The position numbers were made by a program, and so were the translations under genes. A DNA stretch of 64,000 nucleotides from Serratia grimesii NBRC 13537 (GTDB lineage Bacteria; Pseudomonadota; Gammaproteobacteria; Enterobacterales; Enterobacteriaceae). This document shows, one piece after another, positions 20,119 to 31,305 of the stretch. Position 1 is the stretch's first letter, and every line of letters begins with the position of its first letter. The stretch is from positions 59,669-123,668 of the forward strand of contig NZ_BCTT01000020.1 in the NCBI RefSeq assembly GCF_001590905.1, written 5' to 3'. The notes under the pieces are model-generated. The model saw nothing but the letters and a program-made list of their open reading frames with translations, had not been told where the DNA came from and made no database searches.

Positions 20119-20142
20119 TCCCGTCTTAACCCGGGCAATAGA

Positions 20143-20168
20143 AGCCTCCGCATGCGGAGGCTTTTTTT
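20143..20168 (+). terminator. Intrinsic terminator after pfkA
   Basis: Near-perfect palindromic stem AGCCTCCGCATGCGGAGGCT followed by a run of T. Confidence 0.9.
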
Positions 20169-20303
20169 ATGCCTGTGCGGTTATATTCCAGAATCGTATA
20201 GTCCAACATTTTTTATTCTTTAATTGATAGGGAAGTTTCTGGCAGGCTCTGATGCTAAATCAACCGATTGAGGTTGCGATTATTTTCCTGGGAGAGCGAG
20301 TCG

Positions 20304-21293
20304 ATGCGTAAATGGGGTGTAGGTCTGACAATCATGTTACTGGCGTCCGGTGCCATGGCGAAAGATATCCAATTGCTGAACGTTTCATATGACCCGACAC
20401 GTGAGTTTTATCAGGAATATAACACCGCATTCGGCAAATACTGGCAGCAGCAGACTGGAGATAAGGTGACGGTACGCCAGTCGCATGGCGGCTCCGGTAA
20501 GCAAGCGACGTCGGTGATCAACGGTATTGAAGCCGACGTAGTGACACTGGCATTGGCCTACGATGTGGATGCTATCGCTGAGCGAGGCCGCATTGATAAA
20601 GCGTGGATAAAACGGCTGCCAGACAACTCAGCACCTTATACTTCGACCATTGTGTTCCTGGTGCGCAAAGGAAACCCAAAACAGATCCATGACTGGCCGG
20701 ATTTGATTAAACCGGGTGTGTCGGTGATTACGCCGAACCCGAAAACATCCGGCGGTGCACGCTGGAATTACCTGGCAGCCTGGGGTTATGCATTGCATCA
20801 GAACAATAACGATCAGGCTAAGGCGCAGGCGTTCGTTAAGGACCTGTATAAAAATGTTGAAGTGCTGGATTCTGGTGCGCGTGGCTCAACCAATACCTTT
20901 GTGGAGCGCGGTATCGGTGATGTGTTGATCGCCTGGGAAAACGAAGCGCTGCTGGCGGAAAAAGAACTGGGTAAAGACAAGTTTGAAATTATCACTCCGA
21001 GTGAATCGATTCTGGCTGAGCCAACCGTGTCGGTGGTAGATAAGGTGGTTGATAAGCGTGGTACCCGCGATGTGGCTACTGCTTATCTGAAGTATCTGTA
21101 TACACCGGAAGGGCAGACTATTGCGGCGAAAAACTACTATCGCCCACGTGATGCGGCAGTGGCTGCCAAGTTTGCCGAGCAATTCCCTAAACTGAAGCTT
21201 TTCACCGTGGATGATACTTTTGGTGGCTGGACGCAAGCGCAGAAGGTGCATTTCGCGACGGGTGGCGTGTTTGATGAGATCAGCAAACGCTGA
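20304..21293 (+). CDS. sbp: Periplasmic sulfate-binding protein
   Basis: The substrate-binding protein of the CysTWA sulfate/thiosulfate ABC transporter. The 329-residue precursor has a signal peptide ending in [23 protein letters not shown] and TSGGARWN line the sulfate-binding site. ATG 20304, with GGGAGAG upstream, gives the family length. It stands alone after pfkA. The E. coli neighbour cdh, between sbp and tpiA, is absent. Confidence 0.96.
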   Translation: MRKWGVGLTIMLLASGAMAKDIQLLNVSYDPTREFYQEYNTAFGKYWQQQTGDKVTVRQSHGGSGKQATSVINGIEADVVTLALAYDVDAIAERGRIDKAWIKRLPDNSAPYTSTIVFLVRKGNPKQIHDWPDLIKPGVSVITPNPKTSGGARWNYLAAWGYALHQNNNDQAKAQAFVKDLYKNVEVLDSGARGSTNTFVERGIGDVLIAWENEALLAEKELGKDKFEIITPSESILAEPTVSVVDKVVDKRGTRDVATAYLKYLYTPEGQTIAAKNYYRPRDAAVAAKFAEQFPKLKLFTVDDTFGGWTQAQKVHFATGGVFDEISKR

Positions 21294-21311
21294 TAGTTGA
21301 TGAGCCACAAT

Positions 21312-21337
21312 AAAAAACCCCGGCATGCCGGGGTTTT
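21312..21337. terminator. Bidirectional terminator between sbp and tpiA
   Basis: Hairpin AACCCCGGCATGCCGGGGTT with an A-run on the left and T on the right separates convergent sbp and tpiA. Confidence 0.88.
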
Positions 21338-21359
21338 GTCATTTATCAGCCGAGCGAAA

Positions 21360-22127
21360 TCAGGCTTTTTTAGCGGCAGCAGCGGCTTTGACGATCACAG
21401 CGAAAGCATCGGCTTTCAGTGATGCGCCGCCAACCAGCGCGCCGTCGATGTCTGGCTGGGTGAACAGCTCGGCAGCATTTTTATCGTTCACGGAACCACC
21501 GTACTGGATGATCACTTCTGCAGCGACGGCTGCGTCCTGTTTAGCGATGTGATCACGGATAAATTTGTGTACGGCTTGTGCCTGCGCTGGGGTGGCAGAC
21601 TTGCCGGTACCGATAGCCCAAATAGGTTCATAGGCGATAACTGCGCCTTTGAACGCTTCAGCGCCCTGAGTTTTCAGCACTGCGTCGATCTGGCGTGCGC
21701 AAACTTCTTCGGTTTTACCCGCTTCGTTTTCTGCGTCAGTTTCACCGATGCACAATACAGGGATCAGACCGGCAGTTTTCAGCACGGCAAATTTCTCGGC
21801 GATCGCTGCATCGGTTTCTTTGTGGTAGGTGCGACGCTCGGAGTGGCCGATGATGATGTATTGCGCGCCAATATCTTTCAGCATGTCAGCGGAAACTTCA
21901 CCGGTGAATGCGCCGGACAGGTTTACGTCTACGTTTTGGGCGCCCAGAGCAATGCGGCTACCAGCCAGCGCGTGCTTGGCTTGGTCCAGGTACATGACTG
22001 GCGGTGCGATAGCGACGCCACAACCATCAACGCTGCTCAGTTCATTGCGCAGAGCGGCGATCAGTTCGTTAACCATGTGAGTGCTGCCGTTAAGCTTCCA
22101 GTTACCCATAACTAATGGATGACGCAT
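21360..22127 (-). CDS. tpiA: Triosephosphate isomerase
   Basis: Interconverts dihydroxyacetone phosphate and glyceraldehyde 3-phosphate. The 255-residue TIM barrel shows Asn11-Lys13 (GNWKLNG), the catalytic histidine in GHSERR, and the catalytic glutamate with mobile loop in [15 protein letters not shown]. The ATG is preceded by GGAGG. Transcribed alone, convergent with sbp. Confidence 0.98.
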   Translation of the reverse strand: MRHPLVMGNWKLNGSTHMVNELIAALRNELSSVDGCGVAIAPPVMYLDQAKHALAGSRIALGAQNVDVNLSGAFTGEVSADMLKDIGAQYIIIGHSERRTYHKETDAAIAEKFAVLKTAGLIPVLCIGETDAENEAGKTEEVCARQIDAVLKTQGAEAFKGAVIAYEPIWAIGTGKSATPAQAQAVHKFIRDHIAKQDAAVAAEVIIQYGGSVNDKNAAELFTQPDIDGALVGGASLKADAFAVIVKAAAAAKKA

Positions 22128-22254
22128 GTTTTTTCCTCCAACAAGGGAACGCGAGAGTCGAAATAACCACTGCCGGACCGGCAGTTTACCTGCCCAACAG
22201 TATAGAGATGATTAAGCACGAAGGCTTTGCTTTTCGTCATTAAATAGCCAGCTG

Positions 22255-22845
22255 TTATGGCTCGGATAACGTCAGCTTAACCGGTTCAACAGCGAAAGTT
22301 ACCCCTTTATCGCCATTGTCTGACACAACATAGCGGATCGCACCGACCTGCTGTTGGTAAAAGCGTGAACCTTTGCCTTTTTCCAGCAGGGTGGCCACTT
22401 TGCTCAGGCTTTGATCCACCGTGAGTGCGGTTTCAAACTGGCGCATCAGTGCGGCCATATAGCTAATAGCGATGGTGCGGGCGGCTTTCTCTTCGCCGGT
22501 TTGTTGCAGCGGCAGGTGGGTGATTTGTAGCGTTTTGATTTTGCCGGTGCCTTTTTCCAATGCGGTAGAGGCATAGAGATTTTCGTTCAACTTGCTGGCG
22601 GCACGCGTCAGCAGCGGTGTGTCGTCTTCGGCAGCTGCGATAGCGCGAAATTCACCGATCGGCAATTTCGGGTTGTCGCGATTATATTTTTCGCGGAATT
22701 CCACCACCGTCAGATCAAACGTCGGCGCCCCGGCGAGCAGGTACGGCGCGGTAGGCGACGCACTGACGGCGGCATCCGGCGGATCGGCCCAAGCGCTGCT
22801 GATACTCAGCAACAGGCAGGCGATGGCGATGGTTTTTCTCAACAT
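22255..22845 (-). CDS. yiiQ: DUF1454 family protein YiiQ
   Basis: A periplasmic protein of unknown function, 196 residues from the ATG at 22845. It has an N-terminal signal peptide (LRKTIAIACLLLSISSAWA) and the family-typical PYLLAGAPTFDL and NENLYASTALEKG segments. A GTG lies 9 bases upstream and no strong ribosome site is visible, so the start is uncertain. Position after tpiA matches E. coli. Confidence 0.9.
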   Translation of the reverse strand: MLRKTIAIACLLLSISSAWADPPDAAVSASPTAPYLLAGAPTFDLTVVEFREKYNRDNPKLPIGEFRAIAAAEDDTPLLTRAASKLNENLYASTALEKGTGKIKTLQITHLPLQQTGEEKAARTIAISYMAALMRQFETALTVDQSLSKVATLLEKGKGSRFYQQQVGAIRYVVSDNGDKGVTFAVEPVKLTLSEP

Positions 22846-23045
22846 GGTATACACGGCATCAAGAACAAAGATGGCTCCGATTAAAGCGATAACCGAGGGG
22901 GATTGTCAAAGATCCCGTGCCATTATCGCTTGCTGACAGGAAAGCTGTGCGTTACTCCGCGTAATGCAGGGCGGAAACCTTCGCCATGCCGCGCCTATGT
23001 TACACTGCGCGGCAGATTATGGGCAGGCTAACAACGCAGGATTCA

Positions 23046-23471
23046 ATGACAATACAACAGTGGTGCTTTTCGTTTAAAGGCCGAATTGGGCGGCGTGACT
23101 TCTGGATTTGGATGGTGCTGTGGCTGGTACTGATGGCGGTGGCTTTTTCTCTTGCCAGCCGCGAACTGGTGGATATCCAGACCATTGCATTCTTTATCGT
23201 CGGGCTGCTATGGCCAACGGCGGCGGTGTTGGTGAAGCGGTTGCATGACCGTAATAAAGCCGGTTGGTGGGCATTGTTACTGATCGTCGCATGGTTGCTG
23301 GCAGCAGGAAACTGGCAGATGCTGGCACCGGTTTGGCAGTGGGGGGTCGGGCGTTTTATCCCGACGTTGATCATTGTGATGATGATGATCGATTTGGGCG
23401 CGTTTGTCGGCACGCCCGAGGATAACCGTTTTGGCCCGCCAGCCAAACCAGTGAAGTTCAGTGCAGACTGA
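23046..23471 (+). CDS. yiiR: DUF805 inner-membrane protein YiiR
   Basis: A small inner-membrane protein of unknown function, 141 residues. It carries the DUF805 signature FKGRIGRRDFWIW at the N-terminus, the loop VKRLHDRNKAGWW, and about four hydrophobic segments. ATG 23046, with GCAGGA upstream, is chosen over the open frame from 22986. Convergent with fpr. Confidence 0.92.
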   Translation: MTIQQWCFSFKGRIGRRDFWIWMVLWLVLMAVAFSLASRELVDIQTIAFFIVGLLWPTAAVLVKRLHDRNKAGWWALLLIVAWLLAAGNWQMLAPVWQWGVGRFIPTLIIVMMMIDLGAFVGTPEDNRFGPPAKPVKFSAD

Positions 23472-23479
23472 GGAACGGG

Positions 23480-24226
23480 TTACCAGTAGTGTTCGCTGGT
23501 GATATGGCCAGGCTTGCGGCGCAGATGCTTGCGCATCTGCCGCTGATCTTTCAGCGTCTGCTGGGTATCCCGCACCATTTGCGGGTTACCGCACAACATG
23601 ACGTGGTCAGTTTCAGCATTGATCGTTAACCCTACTGCCGCTTCCAGCCGGCCGTCTTCAATCAGCGCCGGTACGCGGCCAGTCAGTGAGCCGGCGACTT
23701 CCTCGCGGCTTACGACAGTCTGAATACGCAGTTTGCCGTTGTAGCGTTGTTGCAGCTGTTGCATCAGTGGCAGGTAGCTGAGATCACGCGCAAAGCGGGT
23801 GGCATGGACCAGCACCAGATTTTTGAAGCGCTCCAGGTCTTTACCTTCCTGCAGAATGGATAGGTATGGGCCGATGGCAGTACCGGTTGCCAGCATCCAC
23901 AGGGTGTCACATTCGGGGACTTCTTCCAGCACGAAAAACCCGGCAGCTTCTTTGGTTACCATTACTTCCGACCCAGGCTGTAGCTGATTGAGGCGGGGGC
24001 TCAGTTTGCCTTCCGGCACGGTGACCAGGTAAAACTCCAGGTTCGGATCGCTGGGGGCGTTGACATAGGAATAGGCGCGTTGGACGCGTTCGCCGTCAAT
24101 CTCTAGTGCCAATTTGGCAAATTGCCCCGCGATGAATGGAGCAATGGGAGCGTGGACGGTAATACTGAACAGCCCGTCGGTCCACTGCGTGACTTGCGTA
24201 ACCTTGCCTTTAACCCAGTCAGCCAT
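23480..24226 (-). CDS. fpr: Ferredoxin/flavodoxin-NADP+ reductase
   Basis: An FAD enzyme moving electrons between NADPH and ferredoxin or flavodoxin, supporting Fe-S proteins and oxidative-stress repair. The 248 residues include the FAD motif RAYSYVNAP, the NADP-binding motif LATGTAIGPYLSIL, and the C-terminal tryptophan (SEHYW) typical of subclass-I bacterial FPRs. Only 3 bases separate it from the upstream HTH regulator, so the two are almost certainly co-transcribed. In E. coli fpr stands alone beside glpX under SoxS. Confidence 0.96.
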   Translation of the reverse strand: MADWVKGKVTQVTQWTDGLFSITVHAPIAPFIAGQFAKLALEIDGERVQRAYSYVNAPSDPNLEFYLVTVPEGKLSPRLNQLQPGSEVMVTKEAAGFFVLEEVPECDTLWMLATGTAIGPYLSILQEGKDLERFKNLVLVHATRFARDLSYLPLMQQLQQRYNGKLRIQTVVSREEVAGSLTGRVPALIEDGRLEAAVGLTINAETDHVMLCGNPQMVRDTQQTLKDQRQMRKHLRRKPGHITSEHYW

Positions 24227-24229
24227 ACT

Positions 24230-24853
24230 CTAAAGCTCCAATGGTCGAATCAAATAAGCGCAATGTCGTGAGCCGGAAATGGCATGTGCTGTACGCTCTA
24301 TGCGATAGCTGTGACCAAACAGGCGGTGAAACAGCTGTAGTTCCGAATCACATAGGCTGCTGCAGGCGGTGGCTGCTATGCCAATAGGGCAGTGGTTTTC
24401 TACCAGTAGCATGCCTTGCGGATGTTCAAACAGTTCGGCCATATAACCGTCGTGTTGCCGCAGGCGCACTAACCGGTTGAGTTTGGCCTGATGGCCAGTC
24501 TCCTCTGACAGTTCTTCGGCATAGCGTTGATAAAGTTTATCTTCGCGTACACTGAGTAACTGCTCTACCCCTTCAGTGCCAAACAGCTGCTGCGCTGAGC
24601 CCAGTAGCGCCGTCGCCAACGTATCGTGGCAATCGGCGAACTGAGCATGACCCTGATGGGTCAGCGACCAATAGCGCGTAGGGCGACCTACTTTGGTGCG
24701 TGCCTCTTCGTAACAAACCAACTCACGTTTTTCCAGGGATTGCAGATGCTGACGGATGCCCATTGGGGTGATATCCAGACGCTCAGCCAGCATTTTGGCG
24801 GAATGCGGCCCCAAGGTTTTTAACTGCAATAAAATCAGCTCTGGTGTCTTCAT
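24230..24853 (-). CDS. HTH regulator with C-terminal cysteine cluster (SufR/COG2345-like)
   Basis: A 207-residue predicted transcription factor. An N-terminal winged helix-turn-helix (about residues 3-70: LQLKTLGPHSAKMLAERL, then VGRPTRYWSLT) is followed by a helical linker. The C-terminal domain has Cys155, Cys164, Cys168 and Cys198 in the pattern C-x8-C-x3-C-x29-C, next to GSRHCAYLI. This resembles regulators of the SufR type, which ligate an Fe-S cluster through such cysteines; cluster binding here is inferred. It forms an operon with fpr and is divergent from emrD. A perfect inverted repeat lies 69 bases upstream. Confidence 0.8.
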   Translation of the reverse strand: MKTPELILLQLKTLGPHSAKMLAERLDITPMGIRQHLQSLEKRELVCYEEARTKVGRPTRYWSLTHQGHAQFADCHDTLATALLGSAQQLFGTEGVEQLLSVREDKLYQRYAEELSEETGHQAKLNRLVRLRQHDGYMAELFEHPQGMLLVENHCPIGIAATACSSLCDSELQLFHRLFGHSYRIERTAHAISGSRHCAYLIRPLEL

Positions 24854-24921
24854 TAACCCAATCCCTATGGTGTTATTTTATTTCAAGATGATGAAAATAA
24901 TTATCGATTAAATGCTAAAGG

Positions 24922-24939
24922 CAAACTACTGAAAGTTTG
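24922..24939. promoter_or_regulatory. Inverted repeat, candidate operator of the regulator-fpr operon
   Basis: CAAACT-N6-AGTTTG is a perfect 6-6-6 dyad, similar in layout to the CAAC-N6-GTTG operator described for cyanobacterial SufR. It lies in the 296-bp divergent gap between the regulator gene and emrD. The rest of that gap is AT-rich next to the regulator and holds nothing else I can assign. Confidence 0.5.
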
Positions 24940-25149
24940 TCATTGTTAACTCCTAAGCGTTAGACGTACAGTTTAATTTACGTGGCTGGTTGCCTTTGCT
25001 GCCACTGTGACCGAGATCAATATCTTCCTGAAACTCGCTAAAAAAATAAAATTTGTTAGCTTATGCCGCCATAGAGGGCTGCTCGCCGTTCTGGCTGAAT
25101 TCCGAGCCATACCGGGACGCTGTGACGAGTTAATACGTTAACGAAGATA

Positions 25150-26334
25150 ATGAGAAAAATAGAAAACTTTCACCTGTTGGTGATGCTTACCCTGTTGGTG
25201 GCCGTCGGTCAGATGGCGCAAACCATTTATGTCCCTGTTGTTGCTGATATTGCTAAAGATCTGTCGGTGCGCTCCGGTGCAGTGCAGCGAGTGATGGCGG
25301 CGTATCTGATGACCTATGGCTTCTCGCAACTGATTTACGGTCCGCTGTCTGACCGTATTGGCCGTCGCCCGGTGATCCTGGCTGGGATGATGATTTTCAT
25401 GATTGGAGCCTCAGGAGCGTTGCTGTCCAGCAGCCTGACGATGCTGGTTGCTGCCAGTGCTATTCAGGGGATGGGTACGGGCGTGGCTGGAGTGATGGCA
25501 CGTACGATGCCGCGTGACCTGTATGCCGGTACCTCACTGCGATACGCTAACAGCTTGCTTAACATGGGGATCCTGGTGAGCCCGCTGCTGGCACCGATCA
25601 TCGGTGGGGCGTTGGCGATGGTATTTGGTTGGCGTGCCTGTTATGCCTTCCTGTTGGTGCTGTGTATCGGTGTTGCTTTCGCCATGTTTCGCTGGCTGCC
25701 GGAAACCCGGCCGCAGCAGACCGAAAAGCGGAGAATGTTGGCGAGTTTCCGCAAGTTGTTGGGCGATAGCACGTTCAGTTGTTATTTGGTGATGTTGATC
25801 GGTGCACTGGCGGGGATTGCTGTGTTTGAAGCCAGTTGTGGTGTGCTGATGGGCGGCGTGCTGGGCTTGAGCGGTCTGACCGTCAGTATTTTGTTTATTC
25901 TGCCGATCCCGGCGGCGTTTTTTGGTGCCTGGTACGCCGGTCGTGATGGCAAGACCTTCCACAGCTTGGTGTGGCACTCTGTCATTAGTTGCCTGCTGGC
26001 GGGTCTGATGATGTGGATCCCTGGGTGGTTTGGCGTGATGAATATCTGGACGCTGATTGTGCCGGCTGCATTGTTCTTTTTCGGTGCCGGGATGATGTTC
26101 CCGCTGGCTACGACGGGCGCGATGGAGCCTTTCCCTTATCTGGCTGGGGCGGCAGGCGCGTTGGTAGGCGGTATGCAAAATATGGGCTCTGGCCTGGCGA
26201 CCTGGCTTTCCGCCATGTTGCCGCAGACTGGGCAGTTCAGCCTCGGTTTGCTGATGTTTGCCATGGCACTGTTGATACTCCTTTGCTGGTGGCCGTTGTC
26301 GAACCGAATGCAGCACCAGGGTCATACCGTTTAA
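25150..26334 (+). CDS. emrD: Multidrug efflux MFS transporter EmrD
   Basis: A proton-driven inner-membrane drug exporter of the major facilitator superfamily. The 394 residues include 12 predicted helices. The loop 2-3 signature GPLSDRIGRRPVIL and motif C-like NSLLNMGILVSPLLAPIIGG are present, and the whole protein is strongly EmrD-like. Its position between an fpr operon and glpX differs from E. coli, where emrD lies elsewhere. The ribosome site is weak. Confidence 0.93.
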   Translation: MRKIENFHLLVMLTLLVAVGQMAQTIYVPVVADIAKDLSVRSGAVQRVMAAYLMTYGFSQLIYGPLSDRIGRRPVILAGMMIFMIGASGALLSSSLTMLVAASAIQGMGTGVAGVMARTMPRDLYAGTSLRYANSLLNMGILVSPLLAPIIGGALAMVFGWRACYAFLLVLCIGVAFAMFRWLPETRPQQTEKRRMLASFRKLLGDSTFSCYLVMLIGALAGIAVFEASCGVLMGGVLGLSGLTVSILFILPIPAAFFGAWYAGRDGKTFHSLVWHSVISCLLAGLMMWIPGWFGVMNIWTLIVPAALFFFGAGMMFPLATTGAMEPFPYLAGAAGALVGGMQNMGSGLATWLSAMLPQTGQFSLGLLMFAMALLILLCWWPLSNRMQHQGHTV

Positions 26335-26335
26335 A

Positions 26336-26362
26336 AAACAGGGCGCCTTTGGCGCCCTGTTT
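26336..26362. terminator. Bidirectional terminator between emrD and glpX
   Basis: Perfect stem AAACAGGGCGCC / GGCGCCCTGTTT with a 3-base loop. The A-run at the left gives a T-run for the minus strand, and it separates convergent genes. Confidence 0.88.
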
Positions 26363-26364
26363 CA

Positions 26365-27375
26365 TTACAACAGAAATTCGTGCAGAGCGGGGTCTTTACG
26401 ATCCAGATAATGGGTCGAACGGATACGGCGGATGGTGCGTGATTTACCACGGATTAACAGCGTTTCCGTGGTGGCCATATTACCCTGACGGCTGATACCT
26501 TCCAGTAGGTCACCTTTGGTGATGCCGGTTGCGGAGAAAATGACGTTGTCGTTGCGTGCCATGTCATCCAGCATCAACACCTTGCCAGCTTCAATGCCCA
26601 TCTCTTTGCAGCGCGCGAGTTCTTCTTCGCCGATGCGGCGATTCTCGGCGCTGTCGCCCTTCACCTGGTGGCGTGGTAACAGACGCGCTTGCATATCGCC
26701 ATCCAGTGCACGGATTACCGCAGCGGAAATTACCCCTTCAGGCGCGCCGCCGATGCCATACATCACGTCGACTTCGCTGTCAGGCATACAGGTCAGGATA
26801 GAGGCCGCGACGTCGCCGTCAGGGATGGCAAATACACGCACTCCGAGCTGCTGCATCTGGGCGATCACGCCATCATGCCGCGGCTTGGCCAGAATAACGA
26901 CGGTCAGTTGGCTCAGTGGTTTGCCTAAACAGGCTGCGACCTTGTTCAGGTTCTCTGCCAGAGGCAAATTGAGATCGATAACGCCGCGGGCTGCCGGACC
27001 CACCACCAATTTTTCCATATACATGTCCGGAGCGTGCAGAAAGGTACCGCGATCGCCTACCGCCAGGACGGCCAATGCATTGGGCTGGCCCATGGCGGTC
27101 ATGCGAGTGCCTTCGATGGGATCGACGGCGATATCCACCGCATCACCTTGGCCGCTGCCGACCTGCTCGCCGATATACAGCATTGGCGCTTCATCAATTT
27201 CGCCTTCGCCGATCACGATGCGGCCATCGATATCCACTTTATTGAGCATAATGCGCATTGCGTTGACCGCCGCACCATCGGCGGCGTTCTTATCGCCGCG
27301 TCCCAACCATTTGTAGCCCGCCAGTGCGGCGGCTTCGGTAACACGGGAAAATTCGATGGCTAATTCACGTTTCAT
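26365..27375 (-). CDS. glpX: Fructose-1,6-bisphosphatase class II
   Basis: A manganese-dependent fructose-1,6-bisphosphatase feeding glycerol carbon into gluconeogenesis. The 336 residues match E. coli GlpX. It begins MKRELAIEFSRVTEAAA and carries the phosphatase metal motifs GEGEIDEAPML and DPIEGTRMTA. ATG 27375 is chosen inside a longer open frame. Last gene of glpFKX, but separated from glpK by an intrinsic terminator. Confidence 0.96.
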   Translation of the reverse strand: MKRELAIEFSRVTEAAALAGYKWLGRGDKNAADGAAVNAMRIMLNKVDIDGRIVIGEGEIDEAPMLYIGEQVGSGQGDAVDIAVDPIEGTRMTAMGQPNALAVLAVGDRGTFLHAPDMYMEKLVVGPAARGVIDLNLPLAENLNKVAACLGKPLSQLTVVILAKPRHDGVIAQMQQLGVRVFAIPDGDVAASILTCMPDSEVDVMYGIGGAPEGVISAAVIRALDGDMQARLLPRHQVKGDSAENRRIGEEELARCKEMGIEAGKVLMLDDMARNDNVIFSATGITKGDLLEGISRQGNMATTETLLIRGKSRTIRRIRSTHYLDRKDPALHEFLL

Positions 27376-27449
27376 GGCAAAACCTGTCTGTGATAAAGGG
27401 AGAAAATATCGACAAAGTTTATCACAGCGGGCGATGGGGAGGGCGGGGC

Positions 27450-27480
27450 AAAAAAAACGCGCCACCTAGAGGCAGCGCGT
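27450..27480 (-). terminator. Intrinsic terminator between glpK and glpX
   Basis: On the minus strand the stem ACGCGCTGCC / GGTGGCGCGT (two G-T pairs) with a TCTA loop is followed by eight T. It lies after glpK and before glpX, so glpX may depend on read-through or its own promoter. Confidence 0.82.
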
Positions 27481-27506
27481 GATGGGATTAACCTGACCAA
27501 ACAGCG

Positions 27507-29042
<1,536 letters not shown>

Positions 29043-29057
29043 TTAAAACTGTGCCAA

Positions 29058-29903
29058 TCACGCTTTACGCTGCTGAGCCTTGGCGGCGGGTTTTTCTTCT
29101 TCTACGCAAACGTCACACGGCAGATTGCGGCCAATGAGCATGCGGTAGCCGAAGGCACCCAGGCAGGCACCGATGATTGGGCCAAAGATTGGCACCAGGA
29201 AGTACGGAATATCACGTGCACCGGTGAAGGCCACTTTGCCCCAGCCTGCCAGATAAGCGAACATTTTAGGACCGAAGTCACGCGCCGGGTTCAGTGCAAA
29301 GCCGGTCAATGGTCCCATAGAGGCGCCGATCACGGCAATCAGAATACCAATTAACAATGGGGCCAGTGGGCCACGCGGAATGCCGTTGCCGTCGTCGGTC
29401 AGCGCCAAAATCAGGCACATCAGAATTGCGGTAATCACGGTCTCTACCAGGAAAGCCTGGCCGACAGAAATGTGCGCATTAGGATAAGTGGAGAAGATGC
29501 CAGCCAGGGCCAGGCTTGCATCACTGCCGCGAACCATATGGTTGGCCGCTTCAAAGTCGTAGAACAAGTTGTAATACAACCCGTAGACCAAGGCTGCTGC
29601 GCAGAAGGCTCCGGCGATCTGCGCGACAATGTAAGGGAGTACTTTGCGTCCGTCAAAGCAGGCGAACAGCCACAATGCGATGGTGACTGCCGGGTTGAGA
29701 TGCGCACCGGAGATGGCAGCGGTCAGATAGATAGCCATGGCAACGCCGAGGCCCCAAATGATACTGATTTCCCATTGGCCGAAGCTGGCGCCAGCCAGTT
29801 TCAGCGCGGCAACGCAGCCTACGCCAAAGAATATCAACAGGCCGGTGCCGAGGAACTCAGCGATGCACTGGCCTTTTAGGGTCGGACTGGTGGTTTGGCT
29901 CAT
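29058..29903 (-). CDS. glpF: Glycerol uptake facilitator (aquaglyceroporin)
   Basis: An inner-membrane channel for glycerol diffusion. The 281 residues match E. coli. Six helices and two half-helices carry the NPA boxes SGAHLNPAVTIALW and GFALNPARDFGPK. The Asp in the second box marks a glycerol-conducting aquaglyceroporin. ATG 29903 is preferred over a frame open to 29921. First gene of glpFKX. Confidence 0.97.
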   Translation of the reverse strand: MSQTTSPTLKGQCIAEFLGTGLLIFFGVGCVAALKLAGASFGQWEISIIWGLGVAMAIYLTAAISGAHLNPAVTIALWLFACFDGRKVLPYIVAQIAGAFCAAALVYGLYYNLFYDFEAANHMVRGSDASLALAGIFSTYPNAHISVGQAFLVETVITAILMCLILALTDDGNGIPRGPLAPLLIGILIAVIGASMGPLTGFALNPARDFGPKMFAYLAGWGKVAFTGARDIPYFLVPIFGPIIGACLGAFGYRMLIGRNLPCDVCVEEEKPAAKAQQRKA

Positions 29904-30022
29904 AATGTTGTTGTCCTGCAAAACGGCGGTTATAGGTTTATAGGCTCAGTGTGTGTATCGATTTGGCCTATGGGTACAGTTTTTTTCATCTCGTCCAATT
30001 ATTAATTGAGGACGTGATGTAA

Positions 30023-30042
30023 ATTTATCGTTAACGAACATA
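30023..30042. promoter_or_regulatory. GlpR operator upstream of glpF
   Basis: ATTTATCGTT-AACGAACATA: the right half is a perfect GlpR half-site (AACGAACAT) and the left half an imperfect one. A weaker AACGAGAAATAGCGAAAT copy follows immediately at about 30043-30060, as in the multi-operator glpFK control region of E. coli. Confidence 0.75.
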
Positions 30043-30067
30043 AACGAGAAATAGCGAAATCAAAATG

Positions 30068-30083
30068 TGTGTGCTTCGTCATA
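30068..30083. promoter_or_regulatory. Candidate CRP site upstream of glpF
   Basis: TGTGT-GCTTCG-TCATA matches the TGTGA-N6-TCACA consensus with one mismatch in the left half and one in the right. It lies beside the GlpR operators in the 540-bp glpF-zapB gap. The remainder of that gap (about 30090-30440) holds the zapB promoter region and no gene I can support. Confidence 0.45.
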
Positions 30084-30443
30084 AAATTGAGCGAATTCGC
30101 GTCGTTCTGTGTTCTTTCTGCTCCATAAAAGTGTGATCTGACCAGTGCTTTCGCCACCGACTGTTAACAAAACGATTTTGCAGGCTGCGAATATTTTCAG
30201 TTTTTGCTGATGGCGAAGGCAGGAAAATTGCAACAGACTGCGCGATGAGCCGGATGTTGCTAGACAGTCGGGGACAGGCTACTTACAATCGTTTTTATCG
30301 AAAGAAGCGTTTTATCGGGACAGGCGCGTTATTTTCAATAAAAGCGTGTGTCACTTGGCGCGATGCATATTCGCAGCAGTTGCAACCTGAGTTGCGGCCG
30401 TTACCTATAGATGTACGCCTTGCTATCATGAGGGGACTGAAGC

Positions 30444-30683
30444 ATGTCATTTGAAGTATTTGAGAAATTGGAATCAAAAGTTCAGCAGGCGATCGATACC
30501 ATCACCCTGCTGCAGATGGAAATTGAAGAGCTGAAAGACAAAAACAATACTCTGTCTCAGGAAGTTCAGGCTGCCTCTGGCAACCACGAATCGCTGGTAC
30601 GTGAAAACCAGCAACTGAAAGAAGAGCAGCACGTATGGCAAGACCGCCTGCGCGCGCTGTTGGGCAAAATGGAAGAAGTCTGA
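30444..30683 (+). CDS. zapB: Cell division factor ZapB
   Basis: A small coiled-coil protein that assembles at the Z-ring and links it, through ZapA and MatP, to the chromosome terminus. The 79 residues form one continuous heptad-repeat coiled coil ([20 protein letters not shown]...). The ATG follows AGGGGA about 10 bases upstream. Transcribed alone and followed by a terminator. Confidence 0.96.
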   Translation: MSFEVFEKLESKVQQAIDTITLLQMEIEELKDKNNTLSQEVQAASGNHESLVRENQQLKEEQHVWQDRLRALLGKMEEV

Positions 30684-30702
30684 TTCCGTATTGCACGATC
30701 GA

Positions 30703-30727
30703 AAAGGGCGCCTTAGGCGCCCTTTTT
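30703..30727. terminator. Terminator between zapB and rraA
   Basis: Stem AAGGGCGCC / GGCGCCCTT with T after it and A before it, usable in both directions by the convergent genes. Confidence 0.88.
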
Positions 30728-30739
30728 CATATCTGAAGA

Positions 30740-31231
<492 letters not shown>

Positions 31232-31305
31232 TTACGTCTGTTTGCCGCTGGAATAACCAGTATATCCCTTTATCCGCCCTGTTGGCAAAATCATCAGTTC
31301 GATGG

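Noticed and set aside
25534..26325. Antisense frame of 263 codons over emrD
   Set aside because: His/Gln/Arg-rich low-complexity product with no domain; mirror of membrane-protein codons.
30245..30454. Rightward reading frame (about 69 codons) before zapB
   Set aside because: No ribosome site, no recognisable protein features, overlaps the zapB start and lies in the glpF-zapB control region.
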